Shown: positions 24,247 through 32,217 of the stretch, piece after piece
Layout of the letters: every line of letters starts with the position of its first letter
How positions within the stretch are numbered: position 1 is the stretch's first letter
Origin: a virus
Virus record (IMG/VR): IMGVR_UViG_3300020172_002285
Span: 1 to 49,800 of that record
Reading direction: 5' to 3' (one strand)
DNA: 49,800 bases
The notes under the pieces: model-generated
The model's database searches: none
What the model was told of the DNA's origin: nothing
What the model saw: only the letters and a program-made list of their open reading frames with translations
Made by a program: the position numbers and the translations under genes

Positions 24247-24429
24247 CTATTTGTGGTCAAGATCGTCATGTTTCTTGTGTTTCTTGTGCTTTTTCTTGTC
24301 TTCGTCACGGAAGCCAATCATATCGACGGGTTCTCTCTGAACCATGCCGATTGCGGGACGGGAAAATACGGCGACAGCATTGGTGCCAGTTCCGACCTCT
24401 TGTAGTTGTAACCATTCTCTGAACTTCAT
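24247..24429 (-). CDS. Small protein with capsid-targeting-like N-terminus
   Basis: 60 residues with AAGGAG four bases before the ATG. The start MKFREWLQLQEVG fits the F-x-x-(F/Y/W)-L pattern. The C-terminus is Lys/His-rich (KKKHKKHKKHDDLDHK), which could bind nucleic acid or metal. It follows directly after a Gly/Met/Pro-rich protein. Probably an internal head protein by analogy. Confidence 0.7.
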   Translation of the reverse strand: MKFREWLQLQEVGTGTNAVAVFSRPAIGMVQREPVDMIGFRDEDKKKHKKHKKHDDLDHK

Positions 24430-24438
24430 AAGTCTCCT

Positions 24439-24957
24439 TTACATTGGTGGGGCTGCTCCTGGCATTCCTCCACCCATGCCGCCCATTGGGTCGGCTCCTG
24501 GCATTCCACCGCCAGCTTGGGCGGCTGGAGTCCAACCAGTCGTCAAAAACTTTACGAGTTCTTGGCGACCCAGATGGTAACGGTTGGTGTCTTGATATTT
24601 GGATTTGTTCAACTTATTCCCTTGCAGATAACTACGATTTCCCTTTTGAGGTTTCAACCGTATATCCGCACCGCTGGGCGTAAGCGAACCTTTGACAATT
24701 TCCCACGCCGATAACTTGTATAAGACTTCTTTATTGGGAGTTCCCAGGCCGAAGTGAGACGAAACCCACGGTTCGTCCTCGAATATCGTCGTCAAGTCTT
24801 TCCATTCAATTCCCTGTTCATCGCCCAATGCACCGAAATAATCTTCGGTCCCCTTATCTTCGTCTCCTGCACCCATAGCGATGCTGCGAGACTTATCTGG
24901 AGTTGGGTCCATGTCTTCAAATACAAACTTTCGGAAGCCGTGCAAAGTGCGTGTCAT
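24439..24957 (-). CDS. Unknown structural-like protein with Gly/Met-rich tail
   Basis: 172 residues from the ATG at 24957 (a GTG further out is possible). The start TRTLHGFRKFVFEDMDP loosely fits the F-x-x-F leader. The end is a low-complexity segment rich in G, M, A and P (GGGMPGADPMGGMGGGMPG). The middle (DIRLKPQKGNRSYLQGNKL) has no recognised domain. It diverges from the 24986 gene, with a TATATA element between them. Confidence 0.65.
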   Translation of the reverse strand: MTRTLHGFRKFVFEDMDPTPDKSRSIAMGAGDEDKGTEDYFGALGDEQGIEWKDLTTIFEDEPWVSSHFGLGTPNKEVLYKLSAWEIVKGSLTPSGADIRLKPQKGNRSYLQGNKLNKSKYQDTNRYHLGRQELVKFLTTGWTPAAQAGGGMPGADPMGGMGGGMPGAAPPM

Positions 24958-24962
24958 GATCG

Positions 24963-24968
24963 TATATA
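24963..24968. promoter_or_regulatory. TATATA element between divergent genes
   Basis: TATATA lies in the 28-base gap between two divergent start codons. It resembles the elements at 2259, 6005, 32572 and 36450 and could serve as a shared promoter core. Confidence 0.35.
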
Positions 24969-24985
24969 TCACCTGGGAGAACTAA

Positions 24986-25450
24986 ATGAGCAATAACTAT
25001 TTCAATACTCCATCCCCGGCTTTCTCACAATTCCGGGAACTTATGGACAAATGGGATCGACACTGTGTCTTGGAGGAACAAGAAAAGTCCATCCACGACC
25101 TGATGGATCGCCACGGAATGATTCTATTCTTCAAAAAAGGTGACGATTTATTCGGCGCACCTGAAGAAAGTCGCTTGGTTTTCGCCAAGCTCAAAAACGA
25201 CGAACCGGAAGACGATGATCCAATGATGCCTGGATTCCGGGATGAAGCCAAGTTTATCGGCATCAACCTATTAAAATCTATGTTCGGTTCCCCTGAAGAC
25301 TCAGTTGAGAATATGTTCGGCAATGAGGATATTCCCAATATCCATGTGTGCGACCGAGACGAAGTGGTGAACATGATTATGCACCATAAGCCCAAGAAGC
25401 CGAAGAAAAAGGATAAAGATGCCGCTGCCGTTCCCAAAAGACGATCATAA
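24986..25450 (+). CDS. Unknown acidic protein with Lys-rich tail
   Basis: 154 residues; GGGAG lies before the ATG. The N-terminal region contains FSQFRELMDKWDRHCVLEEQ, a helical segment resembling the leader motif of the capsid-targeting-like set but offset by ~12 residues. The middle is acidic (PEDDDPMMPGF), and the end is basic (KPKKPKKKDKD). It overlaps the zinc-finger nuclease gene by 32 bases. No family recognised. Confidence 0.65.
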   Translation: MSNNYFNTPSPAFSQFRELMDKWDRHCVLEEQEKSIHDLMDRHGMILFFKKGDDLFGAPEESRLVFAKLKNDEPEDDDPMMPGFRDEAKFIGINLLKSMFGSPEDSVENMFGNEDIPNIHVCDRDEVVNMIMHHKPKKPKKKDKDAAAVPKRRS

Positions 25451-26108
25451 AAGAAAGTTTCAATGTTTCGTGTGCGGCAAAGGCTACACCGACTTTGAAG
25501 AATACAAGACACACATCATAGAGTCACACGAAGAAGGTCGTGAATTCGTGATCTGTCCGCTTGGACGTTGCGGTGCGCCTGTTCGTGACTTGAGAATGCA
25601 CTTTAAGGCAAAGCACCCATCTGAAACCCAGATACCTAAAGTTGGCCAAATGAAAGCCATGATCTGGAAGGACCAGAGCAACAAAAAAGATGGCAAACTA
25701 AAGCAAAGAAAACCAAAGTTCAGAGAAGGCTATCTGGTATCCACAAAGAATGGTGGAAAAGAGATGCACTATCGCAGCGGTATGGAATGCGACGTGTACG
25801 AATACCTCGAAGCTATGCCTGAAGTGATTTCATACGACGTAGAACCATTCAAGGTTCAATACACCTTTGAGGGTGAAGTTCATGATTACAACCCGGACTT
25901 GAGTATTCTCTTCGATGATGGACATATCGAAATATGGGAAATCAAGCCCGCAAATCAAACTCATTTGCCGAGGAATACTGCAAAATGGACAGCCTGCAAC
26001 CAACACTGCCAGTCGAGGGGATACACGTTTATGGTGTTAACAGAAGTGGGCATGGGCAAACTGAAACAGAAAATAAAGAACCAAAACCAAAAGCCCTTGA
26101 ACGAATAG
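25419..26108 (+). CDS. Zinc-finger TnsA-like PD-(D/E)XK nuclease
   Basis: 229 residues; AGGA lies five bases before the ATG. Two N-terminal zinc fingers are visible: CFVCGKGYTDFEEYKTHIIE then SH, and CPLGRCGAPVRDLRMHFKAKH. The C-terminal domain has a nuclease pattern: E in GMECDVYEYLEA, D in YNPDLSILFDDG, and E-x-K in IEIWEIKPANQ. It resembles TnsA N-domain or head-completion nucleases, like the 8038-8997 protein. An extra reading frame overlaps its last ~120 bases. Confidence 0.78.
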   Translation: MPLPFPKDDHKRKFQCFVCGKGYTDFEEYKTHIIESHEEGREFVICPLGRCGAPVRDLRMHFKAKHPSETQIPKVGQMKAMIWKDQSNKKDGKLKQRKPKFREGYLVSTKNGGKEMHYRSGMECDVYEYLEAMPEVISYDVEPFKVQYTFEGEVHDYNPDLSILFDDGHIEIWEIKPANQTHLPRNTAKWTACNQHCQSRGYTFMVLTEVGMGKLKQKIKNQNQKPLNE

Positions 26109-26389
26109 AAGTTCTTGACGAACTAATACTGCACAAATCAGGATGTTTCGAGCGAGGCAGAAGATGGCTTCGTGGGCAACACCCAAAACTTGGCGTCATT
26201 GCCTGGGGATACACTGGTTGGGAAACCGTACAAGATTTCGACCGAATCCGGCCCATGCAAACATACACAGTGATCGACCCTAATCGCCCCGAACAATGCG
26301 ATACGAGTCCGAGTCCTCATGATGAGTCGAGAACTCATACATCAGAGAATCCTCCTCAGCAATCATCTGATGGCGAAGTTGAGGAGTAA
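25985..26389 (+). CDS. Overlapping frame, possible gene or frameshift tail
   Basis: 134 residues from the ATG at 25985. The first ~40 overlap the TnsA-like gene in another frame. The next ~60 (KALERIEVLDELILHKSG, ERGRRWLRGQHPKLGVIAWG) look like real protein and fill an otherwise empty 170 bases. The last ~35 overlap the opposing cupin gene. It may be the shifted end of the TnsA-like protein or a separate gene. The amino-acid composition of the final part is poor in structure. Confidence 0.35.
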   Translation: MDSLQPTLPVEGIHVYGVNRSGHGQTETENKEPKPKALERIEVLDELILHKSGCFERGRRWLRGQHPKLGVIAWGYTGWETVQDFDRIRPMQTYTVIDPNRPEQCDTSPSPHDESRTHTSENPPQQSSDGEVEE

Positions 26390-26648
26390 CATGGAATGCC
26401 ATTCCTGGTTCCATGACAATCTCCGAGGCGGCATCTAGGTCATCTTGATCGCCATACTTCATAATGATCTTACCACTATGCAAAAACAGGACTTCATCCT
26501 TTATTGCGTGATAGTGGTAAGAACATTTCTTTCCTTTTTCAAAGGATAGGATTTTCCCACAATAGTCAGCGCCATTGTAAATCCAATCCTCAAATCCCCA
26601 TCCCTTTTTAACATGCACCCGGTCGCCCGGCTTGGTTAGTCTGTTCAT
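26280..26648 (-). CDS. Small cupin protein
   Basis: 122 residues from the ATG at 26648. A single cupin fold with HYHAIKDEVLFLHSGKIIM (H-x-H-x6-E metal-site region) and the second motif PGMAFHVTPQLRHQM. Its start resembles mannose-6-phosphate-isomerase-type cupins (GWGFEDWIYNGADYCGK), so a sugar epimerase or isomerase role is possible. It overlaps the dNMP kinase gene by 41 bases. Confidence 0.82.
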   Translation of the reverse strand: MNRLTKPGDRVHVKKGWGFEDWIYNGADYCGKILSFEKGKKCSYHYHAIKDEVLFLHSGKIIMKYGDQDDLDAASEIVMEPGMAFHVTPQLRHQMIAEEDSLMYEFSTHHEDSDSYRIVRGD

Positions 26649-27297
26649 ATTTTCTCTCAATGATCGGAACCAGAAGTCGATCCACTTTGGAATACAAGTC
26701 TTCCAAAGTGCCGTCATTGATAAGATAGTAATCGTAATGCTTCATTCCTTCGGGAACTGCCTTTTCGCCAAAAGCAAGCACTAAAGTTTCATAAGCCGGA
26801 ACAGGCCCTTCCTCCAAATGGTTTGCACAAAACTCAACAATAGGCTTAATCTGTGCTTCAGAAGGGTTGGGATCGTCATTCAAAAAGCCAGGACGATACA
26901 AGACGACCATGATGCCATCTTTTTCCTTTACTGCCTTGGCCTCGTTAATGTAACGGCTGTCAGAAATGACCAGCTTCTTACTCTCGTCTCTTAGGGCGAT
27001 TTCAATCCAGATGCCGTCTCTAATTTTGCGGAATCCATCTCCAATAAATTGAAGACTTTTTCGCACACTTTGTAGCATGTTTGGAGGAGCTTCTGGATTT
27101 CTCTTCCACGTTTCAGTGAAATCCCGATCAACGCCAAAGCTGCTTTCAAAGACATCCTTAACAGCATTGGCAAATGCACTGCGATGCCAGCGATTGGGAT
27201 CGTTCTCAGCATATGACCTATTGAGAACTTTCACCAAGTAGTCGCAGAGTACGTCTTTGCCGTTAGCAAGTTGAGCAGCCACGCCTAATACCTGCAT
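26608..27297 (-). CDS. Deoxynucleoside monophosphate kinase (T4 gp1-like)
   Basis: 229 residues. The P-loop region is GVAAQLANGKDVLCDYLV; downstream come DSRYINEAKAVKEKDG and YDYYLINDGTLEDLYSKVD, the pattern of T4 gp1-type dNMP kinases. It phosphorylates dNMPs (including dTMP from ThyX) to dNDPs for phage DNA synthesis. The P-loop is slightly unusual. The cupin gene overlaps its 3' end. Confidence 0.84.
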   Translation of the reverse strand: MQVLGVAAQLANGKDVLCDYLVKVLNRSYAENDPNRWHRSAFANAVKDVFESSFGVDRDFTETWKRNPEAPPNMLQSVRKSLQFIGDGFRKIRDGIWIEIALRDESKKLVISDSRYINEAKAVKEKDGIMVVLYRPGFLNDDPNPSEAQIKPIVEFCANHLEEGPVPAYETLVLAFGEKAVPEGMKHYDYYLINDGTLEDLYSKVDRLLVPIIERKYEQTNQAGRPGAC

Positions 27298-27379
27298 AGT
27301 CAGCCTCCATTTAGATTGGATGTTACTGTAATAAGGGAAGCTGGATTATATCTGAAGGCTAATCATCAAGGAATATGAA

Positions 27380-27643
27380 ATGGCAAAGAAAAAGAATGTC
27401 GAACCGATATGTGGAAATTGTCTGCTATACAATCACCAAAAAGGTGAATGTAAAGTGGCGGTACTCATAGAAGGCACAGAATATCACATGCCGGTATTCC
27501 CAAAAGATAAATGTCACATGGATGAACTCAACATACCTGTCGAGCAGGTGCGTTGGTGGGTAGAGGATGACGACGGCAAACCAACAAAAGGCAACGGTAC
27601 TGTAAAAATGGAATATCCTACGGGATTCTTTGGTAAAGACTAA
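27380..27643 (+). CDS. Small protein with Cys/His-containing core
   Basis: 87 residues; AAGGA lies seven bases before the ATG. Four Cys and a His (CGNCLLYNHQKGEC, KCHM) could hold a small zinc or iron-sulfur site. It is followed with no gap by the Cys-rich gene and is probably co-transcribed with it. No family recognised. Confidence 0.7.
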   Translation: MAKKKNVEPICGNCLLYNHQKGECKVAVLIEGTEYHMPVFPKDKCHMDELNIPVEQVRWWVEDDDGKPTKGNGTVKMEYPTGFFGKD

Positions 27644-28411
27644 ATGGCATGTAATCCTCCATATTGCATGGGAACCGGAAGCTACTGCGGCTGTAACTGC
27701 AAGTGCTGCCCACCGTGTCCGTGTTATACAAGCTGGACGTATGTGTATTTGTGCGGCACAAGCTCAAGCATATATCCGCCTGGATGTGATTGCACGCCCA
27801 TAGTGAGTCCACCCAACAATGAAGCCTTTCGTGCGCCTAGCCTAGACGTAGAGTTTCCAGACTTTGAATATCCATCATATATGTTCAATGAAGGAGGGTA
27901 TGTATTCGCACAAAATGATGAACTAACTCCAGTCTGTATTGACGAAGAAGGAAATGTGATCCCATGCCCTCCTGGTTCCAGCATACCAGTCACGAGCGTT
28001 CCTTCTTGCTCCATCCCATGTACCACTGTGACAATCACATTGTCAACTTCGGGCTGCTGCCTTTATGGGTCGGGATTTTCATTTACTGCAATTGGAGCAG
28101 GAACAGTATCACTGTCTGGATGTGGGAACGCTTGTAGCGGAAGTTTTAGTTGTTCCATCAATGGTGGAGGAACAAGTGTGTCTGTGGGAGACTGCGGAGG
28201 CGTTGGCGTATCTATCACGCCGCCATCAGCGTATTGCTGCTCATGCTGCTTGGTAAGCAGCACTGGCTCCCTGTTAGGACAATGCAGTGGATCAGCTTCA
28301 TTCGCTGCCTTTAAGCAGCGATCAGTCGTAACAGGGAACCAGAAAACTTACCTCAGCAAACAGAAACTTTTAGAAAAGATCAATAAAAGCAAAAGAAGAA
28401 ATCGCCGTTAA
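27644..28411 (+). CDS. Cys-rich, Gly/Ser-rich structural-like protein
   Basis: 255 residues; the ATG directly follows the preceding TAA. The N-terminus is packed with cysteine and proline (YCGCNCKCCPPCPCY), and the C-terminal half is Ser/Gly/Cys-rich (SGCCLYGSGFSF, CGNACSGSFSCS), ending in a Lys/Arg tail. Such composition suggests a disulfide- or metal-linked surface or fibre protein. A nested hairpin at 28264-28341 lies inside its 3' region. No family recognised. Confidence 0.7.
   Translation: MACNPPYCMGTGSYCGCNCKCCPPCPCYTSWTYVYLCGTSSSIYPPGCDCTPIVSPPNNEAFRAPSLDVEFPDFEYPSYMFNEGGYVFAQNDELTPVCIDEEGNVIPCPPGSSIPVTSVPSCSIPCTTVTITLSTSGCCLYGSGFSFTAIGAGTVSLSGCGNACSGSFSCSINGGGTSVSVGDCGGVGVSITPPSAYCCSCCLVSSTGSLLGQCSGSASFAAFKQRSVVTGNQKTYLSKQKLLEKINKSKRRNRR
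28264..28341. repeat. Nested inverted repeat within Cys-rich gene
   Basis: Outer arms of 13 bases (28264-28276 and 28329-28341) pair with one mismatch around TGGCTCCCTGTTA. An inner 7-bp hairpin TCGCTGC / GCAGCGA lies at 28302-28321. All of it is coding. It could be an RNA structure or the remnant of an inserted element. Confidence 0.55.
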
Positions 28412-30489
28412 AGCAAAGCGAACTTCTTGGCAGAATCCATGACTTCTTTGGCTGCATCTGCCTTCATGTTGACAATCTTCTTGAACTTATCGAAGTCCAT
28501 ATCGGCAACAGATTCAACAGTCTTGAAGCCAGCATCATAGAGCTTAGTAGCACGCACCTTGCCGATATTTGCCAGTCGGCATAGATCGACCAAGTGAACT
28601 GGCACTCCATTCGTGATGCGGCCTTCAAGCGTCCTGAAGAATCCCTCACGTTGCCAATTGCCGCCAAACGAATCAAGAGCTTGAAGTACCTGAGACAGTC
28701 GATTGAAATCGAACTGAAGGTTCCTCTGTGTTGCAGCACAGGCTTGAGTGTTAACGCCATTCAATAGATTGAAGTAACAGAAGCTCGCCTTCAAAGAAGC
28801 ATCGTTGAAATACTTCCCTGGCATCAAGGCTCGCACCTTCGTAGCGAACATGCTCATCTCTTCTTTCTCGATACGAGACACGATGTTCATCCGTTGCCCA
28901 TCAATATTGCCCAAGGCAGTAGCGATGAAATAATCGTTGTCTTCTTTGTTATCCTCGAAGAGATTCTTGAAGTTAAAGTACAAGTCTGAAACATCAAACG
29001 GACTGAAGTAAAACATGCTGGAAACTTTGCCAATGGGTCGGCATGTCCATTTGCCATCTTCGCCCCATACTGCACTGCATTTACGCAGCAAGTCCAACGT
29101 CTGATCTACAACCGTCTCATCCAGGGCCTTGTTTTGGAAATATGCCAACGACCGCTTATACCACGCATGAACATCGTCTGTAGTCGAGACTGTACCGTGG
29201 TGAATTTCACTAACAAGGTGGAAGGCCAGCACTTTGTATTTGTCACCCACCTTCTCTAAAAGCTGCGACTCAATACGATTTGGCTTGCTGAATTTCTGAC
29301 GATATTTTGCCTCGTCACTTTCCGGCACGAGAATATACGCATCTCCCATCGGGTCAATGCCCAGACGACCAGATCGACCAATCATCTGGAGAATGTCGTG
29401 CGACTCCACTTCGCTAATGCCACGATTGACGCCGAGAATAATCACACGTCGAGCAGGAAGGTTTAAGCCCCATGCCAGAGTGGATGTAGCGACAATAACA
29501 CGCAACTTGGGATCGTTTCGGAAGCGATCTTCAACCTTGGCTCGCTCGTCTGATTCCAGATCGGCATTGTGGAACTGTGCTTCTACGCCAATAGATCGCA
29601 GGCTTTGCTTCATCAATTCGCCAGTGCGTTTTGTGTGAGCAAAAACCAGGAACTTGTCGTCAGGATACCACTCGATAATTTCGAGCGCCTTATTGACCTT
29701 CTCTTCTTCAATCTGATCGTATCTGCCAGAGTCGTAATACGATTCGTAGTGAACCGTGAGCGGAACTGGACGATACTTAGACCGTAACATGAAAGTGTCA
29801 CGTTTGGTCAATGAATAGCTGATCCAGTCTGCGATCTCTTCGACGTTTGGCATAGTCGCCGACAACAATACAAGGCGAGCCTTGGGATTGATCTCGGTGA
29901 ACTTCATCAAGCCAACTTCCAAGTGGTCCCCACGACCAGGAACAGTCAGCAAGTGGCTCTCATCAATAATCAATGTGCCAACATCAAGCAGCCAGTTGTT
30001 CTGTTCTGCTTTATGATTGCGGCTGCGATGGTTAAGCATTTCCGAAGTCATGATGATGAGGTTTGCATCATTCAGTTCTTTGGCACGCTCTTTAGTCAAC
30101 CTGTAGTCGCCAGTACAGATGGATATTTTTTGATCGGCGAAGTGATATTGCTTATTGGTCCAGTCGGTGATCTTTTCACGAGCCAACGCACGCAAGGGCG
30201 CAAGGAACATGCCTTTGCCACCACGAGAGCGAATCTCTTGCGCAAGAAACATTTCAGCAACTACGGTCTTGCCTGCTGATGTCATAGCGGCAATCAGACC
30301 ATTTGTGTCCTTGTCATAAAAATCCATAATCCGGCTTTGCACCGGATTGAATTTCTCGAATTTCCACTTGGCGTAGGGATAATCAGCAGTAGCCACAATG
30401 ACCGGCTGATCCTCAGCTTTGATTACTGGCGGCACCTTTTTCTCCTTACGTTTACTCGTTGCTTTTGTATTTGTTTTCTTCTGCGTCAT
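28408..30489 (-). CDS. Ski2-like (Hel308-type) superfamily 2 helicase
   Basis: 693 residues; GGAGG lies before the ATG. Motif I MTSAGKTVVAE, motif II DESH (LIIDESHLL), motif III LSATMPN, motif VI QMIGRSGRLG, and a C-terminal helix-hairpin-helix (IGKVRATKLYDAGFKTVESV) are all present. The order matches the Hel308/Ski2 family, ATP-dependent helicases acting on forked DNA or RNA. The phage probably uses it in replication restart or recombination alongside RecA and SSB. Confidence 0.93.
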   Translation of the reverse strand: MTQKKTNTKATSKRKEKKVPPVIKAEDQPVIVATADYPYAKWKFEKFNPVQSRIMDFYDKDTNGLIAAMTSAGKTVVAEMFLAQEIRSRGGKGMFLAPLRALAREKITDWTNKQYHFADQKISICTGDYRLTKERAKELNDANLIIMTSEMLNHRSRNHKAEQNNWLLDVGTLIIDESHLLTVPGRGDHLEVGLMKFTEINPKARLVLLSATMPNVEEIADWISYSLTKRDTFMLRSKYRPVPLTVHYESYYDSGRYDQIEEEKVNKALEIIEWYPDDKFLVFAHTKRTGELMKQSLRSIGVEAQFHNADLESDERAKVEDRFRNDPKLRVIVATSTLAWGLNLPARRVIILGVNRGISEVESHDILQMIGRSGRLGIDPMGDAYILVPESDEAKYRQKFSKPNRIESQLLEKVGDKYKVLAFHLVSEIHHGTVSTTDDVHAWYKRSLAYFQNKALDETVVDQTLDLLRKCSAVWGEDGKWTCRPIGKVSSMFYFSPFDVSDLYFNFKNLFEDNKEDNDYFIATALGNIDGQRMNIVSRIEKEEMSMFATKVRALMPGKYFNDASLKASFCYFNLLNGVNTQACAATQRNLQFDFNRLSQVLQALDSFGGNWQREGFFRTLEGRITNGVPVHLVDLCRLANIGKVRATKLYDAGFKTVESVADMDFDKFKKIVNMKADAAKEVMDSAKKFALL

Positions 30490-30844
30490 CGGCCTCCAGC
30501 ATAACTATCTCGTCGGGAAAAACAATAGACATTCGGTTCTGCTCAAACCTTTCAAGTAAATGCACTGCCAAGTTGTATGCGAATTTTCGCAAAACATCAT
30601 GAGGCTTGCTTACTCGTGGATAGTCGATCACTGCGATCTCCCATCCTTCTTCGTCGTACTTCTCCCAAACAAAAGTAGTCGGAGTTATACGAACTGGATT
30701 GGATTCAATCCCGTTATTCGCCTGAAAATATCCAATGGATTCTCTAAGCTCGGCTAACGTAAATTGAGGCCCGTCATACTTGACACGAGAGCCAATGTAT
30801 ATACGAGCCTCAAAGTAGGCGTTCTTTTTTGTGTGAAACTTCAT
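30452..30844 (-). CDS. Unknown protein
   Basis: 130 residues; it overlaps the upstream peptidase gene by ATGA and the helicase gene by 38 bases. The alpha/beta pattern (YFEARIYIGSRVKYDG, EGWEIAVIDYPR) suggests a small globular enzyme-like or binding protein. No family recognised. Confidence 0.72.
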   Translation of the reverse strand: MKFHTKKNAYFEARIYIGSRVKYDGPQFTLAELRESIGYFQANNGIESNPVRITPTTFVWEKYDEEGWEIAVIDYPRVSKPHDVLRKFAYNLAVHLLERFEQNRMSIVFPDEIVMLEADDAEENKYKSNE

Positions 30845-31380
30845 TTTTCAACCACTACGGTCATACCACTCCACCAATAATCGAACCACTCTCTCGATCC
30901 TTCCCAAGTGTCGTTCGGCTGGTTGGAGTCATAGAACCGAATAATCTTGTCATCGTAATGGGTCAAGACAATGCCGTGGCCGAGTTCGCCCCTGGCACCT
31001 GCCTTTAACCCCACCAAGCATCCATGCGAATTGGCATACTTTAACAGAGATCGGTCGAAACTGCCAGTCGAATTCATCCAAAACTTCACCTTGAGAGCGG
31101 CGAGCTTGGCACGAATGGCATGGTCATATCCATAATTCCTCGCCTCAACAAGTTGAATCGAACCGCTGTATCCAATGATCGTGTCTTTTTCTTTGGTCCT
31201 GGCTTCCAGCAATCCATCAAGGCTGGATATTTTGTGGACCTTGCCCAAAGTTTCGAGGCTTGCCCAGCAACAATATCCTGGTGGAATATTCGCTACACGG
31301 CAGTCTTTGGGAATATCGACGGCAAATACAGACATTGCTGATGTCAGCAATATGGCAATTGCCAAAAATGTCTTTTTCAT
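30841..31380 (-). CDS. Exported papain/C39-like cysteine peptidase
   Basis: 179 residues. A Sec signal peptide is clear: KKTFLAIAILLTSAMSVFA then VD, with a plausible cleavage site at A-x-A near residue 20. The catalytic cysteine is likely in GYCCWASLETLGK, and the histidine and following acidic residue in LGHGIVLTHYDDKI then DSNQP, as in C39/papain-like peptidases. Export by a phage suggests a periplasmic or surface role, such as lysis or host-protein cleavage. ATGA overlaps couple it to the genes on both sides. Confidence 0.8.
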   Translation of the reverse strand: MKKTFLAIAILLTSAMSVFAVDIPKDCRVANIPPGYCCWASLETLGKVHKISSLDGLLEARTKEKDTIIGYSGSIQLVEARNYGYDHAIRAKLAALKVKFWMNSTGSFDRSLLKYANSHGCLVGLKAGARGELGHGIVLTHYDDKIIRFYDSNQPNDTWEGSREWFDYWWSGMTVVVEK

Positions 31381-31601
31381 GAAACACCTAAAGTGTGCAT
31401 CACGATCCTGACATATTCCGCATACAGCCGAAGGTACGCTTCAGAGTATTCTGACGGAAGACCAAGCAGTAGCCAAGGCATAACCAATGGATACACAGGA
31501 AGTCCGAAAAGGAATCCTAACCAGAATCGGGATTTTTTTGGAGAAGGCTGGCAGCACTTAGCACTAGGCTCAGGCTGCATTGCTGTTGCAACGACGGTCA
31601 T
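31377..31601 (-). CDS. Small membrane protein
   Basis: 74 residues with one membrane span (WLGFLFGLPVYPLVMPWLLL), Cys/Pro-rich before it. It overlaps the exported peptidase's start by ATGA, so it is likely an inner-membrane partner, such as a spanin-, holin- or anchor-like protein. The 5' end overlaps the upstream gene by 32 bases. No family recognised. Confidence 0.68.
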   Translation of the reverse strand: MTVVATAMQPEPSAKCCQPSPKKSRFWLGFLFGLPVYPLVMPWLLLGLPSEYSEAYLRLYAEYVRIVMHTLGVS

Positions 31602-31827
31602 ATTCTTTCACCACTGATGAATGTACAAGGTCGATCATGTTGAAGAGATCGTCGCTGGTATTCGCCGAAGCGAGCCATCGGTCAATCTCACGCACGTTGC
31701 TGAGGAAATCAAGAATTTCTGCCACATCGCCACCTAATCTTTGATTCAACCTTCCAGTCATAAACTTGAGGTTATCGTCCGAAAGACGCTGGCAATACTC
31801 TTTTAAGTAAACATCTGGCTTTTTCAC
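31570..31827 (-). CDS. Small helical protein
   Basis: 85 residues from the GTG at 31827, with GGAG six bases upstream; a TTG further out is less likely. It is mainly helical (DVAEILDFLSNVREIDRWL, DLFNMIDLVHSSVVK). It diverges from the 31842 gene across 14 bases. No family recognised. Confidence 0.65.
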   Translation of the reverse strand: MKKPDVYLKEYCQRLSDDNLKFMTGRLNQRLGGDVAEILDFLSNVREIDRWLASANTSDDLFNMIDLVHSSVVKEYDRRCNSNAA

Positions 31828-31841
31828 GGGAAACTCCAAAC

Positions 31842-32195
31842 ATGGAATTGGTAAGTGTGCTGAAGAACACCTTCAGAGAAGACAAACTGGAAGAACTCCT
31901 AGTCGCAAACTGGACACACTTCTTGGATAGTTCAAGGCTGTTGGCCTTCGTATTACAGACCGTAAAGGCAAATATCAACCGCCTTGCCATTATATCATCG
32001 AGCGAAATAAAACCCAAAGGCGTATCTCTTACGCTCTCCCGATGCTATTGGACTCCCAAAGGTTTTACCCTATGGGTTGAGTTCCATATTCCCATTGCTT
32101 CAACCCAAATGGCTGAAGGAACTATGGAGCTTCATTTATCCTGCAACGGCAGTATATCGCATGTCAATACGCTGGGCAACCTTTATTGCGTCTAA
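31842..32195 (+). CDS. Unknown protein
   Basis: 117 residues. Alpha/beta with FTLWVEFHIPIA and a C-terminal TMELHLSCNGSISHVNTLG that looks like a conserved phage protein. No ribosome binding site is evident. It starts 14 bases from a divergent gene, so any promoter must lie inside its neighbour. No family recognised. Confidence 0.6.
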   Translation: MELVSVLKNTFREDKLEELLVANWTHFLDSSRLLAFVLQTVKANINRLAIISSSEIKPKGVSLTLSRCYWTPKGFTLWVEFHIPIASTQMAEGTMELHLSCNGSISHVNTLGNLYCV

Positions 32196-32217
32196 GATGA
32201 AATATTTTTTGATTATC

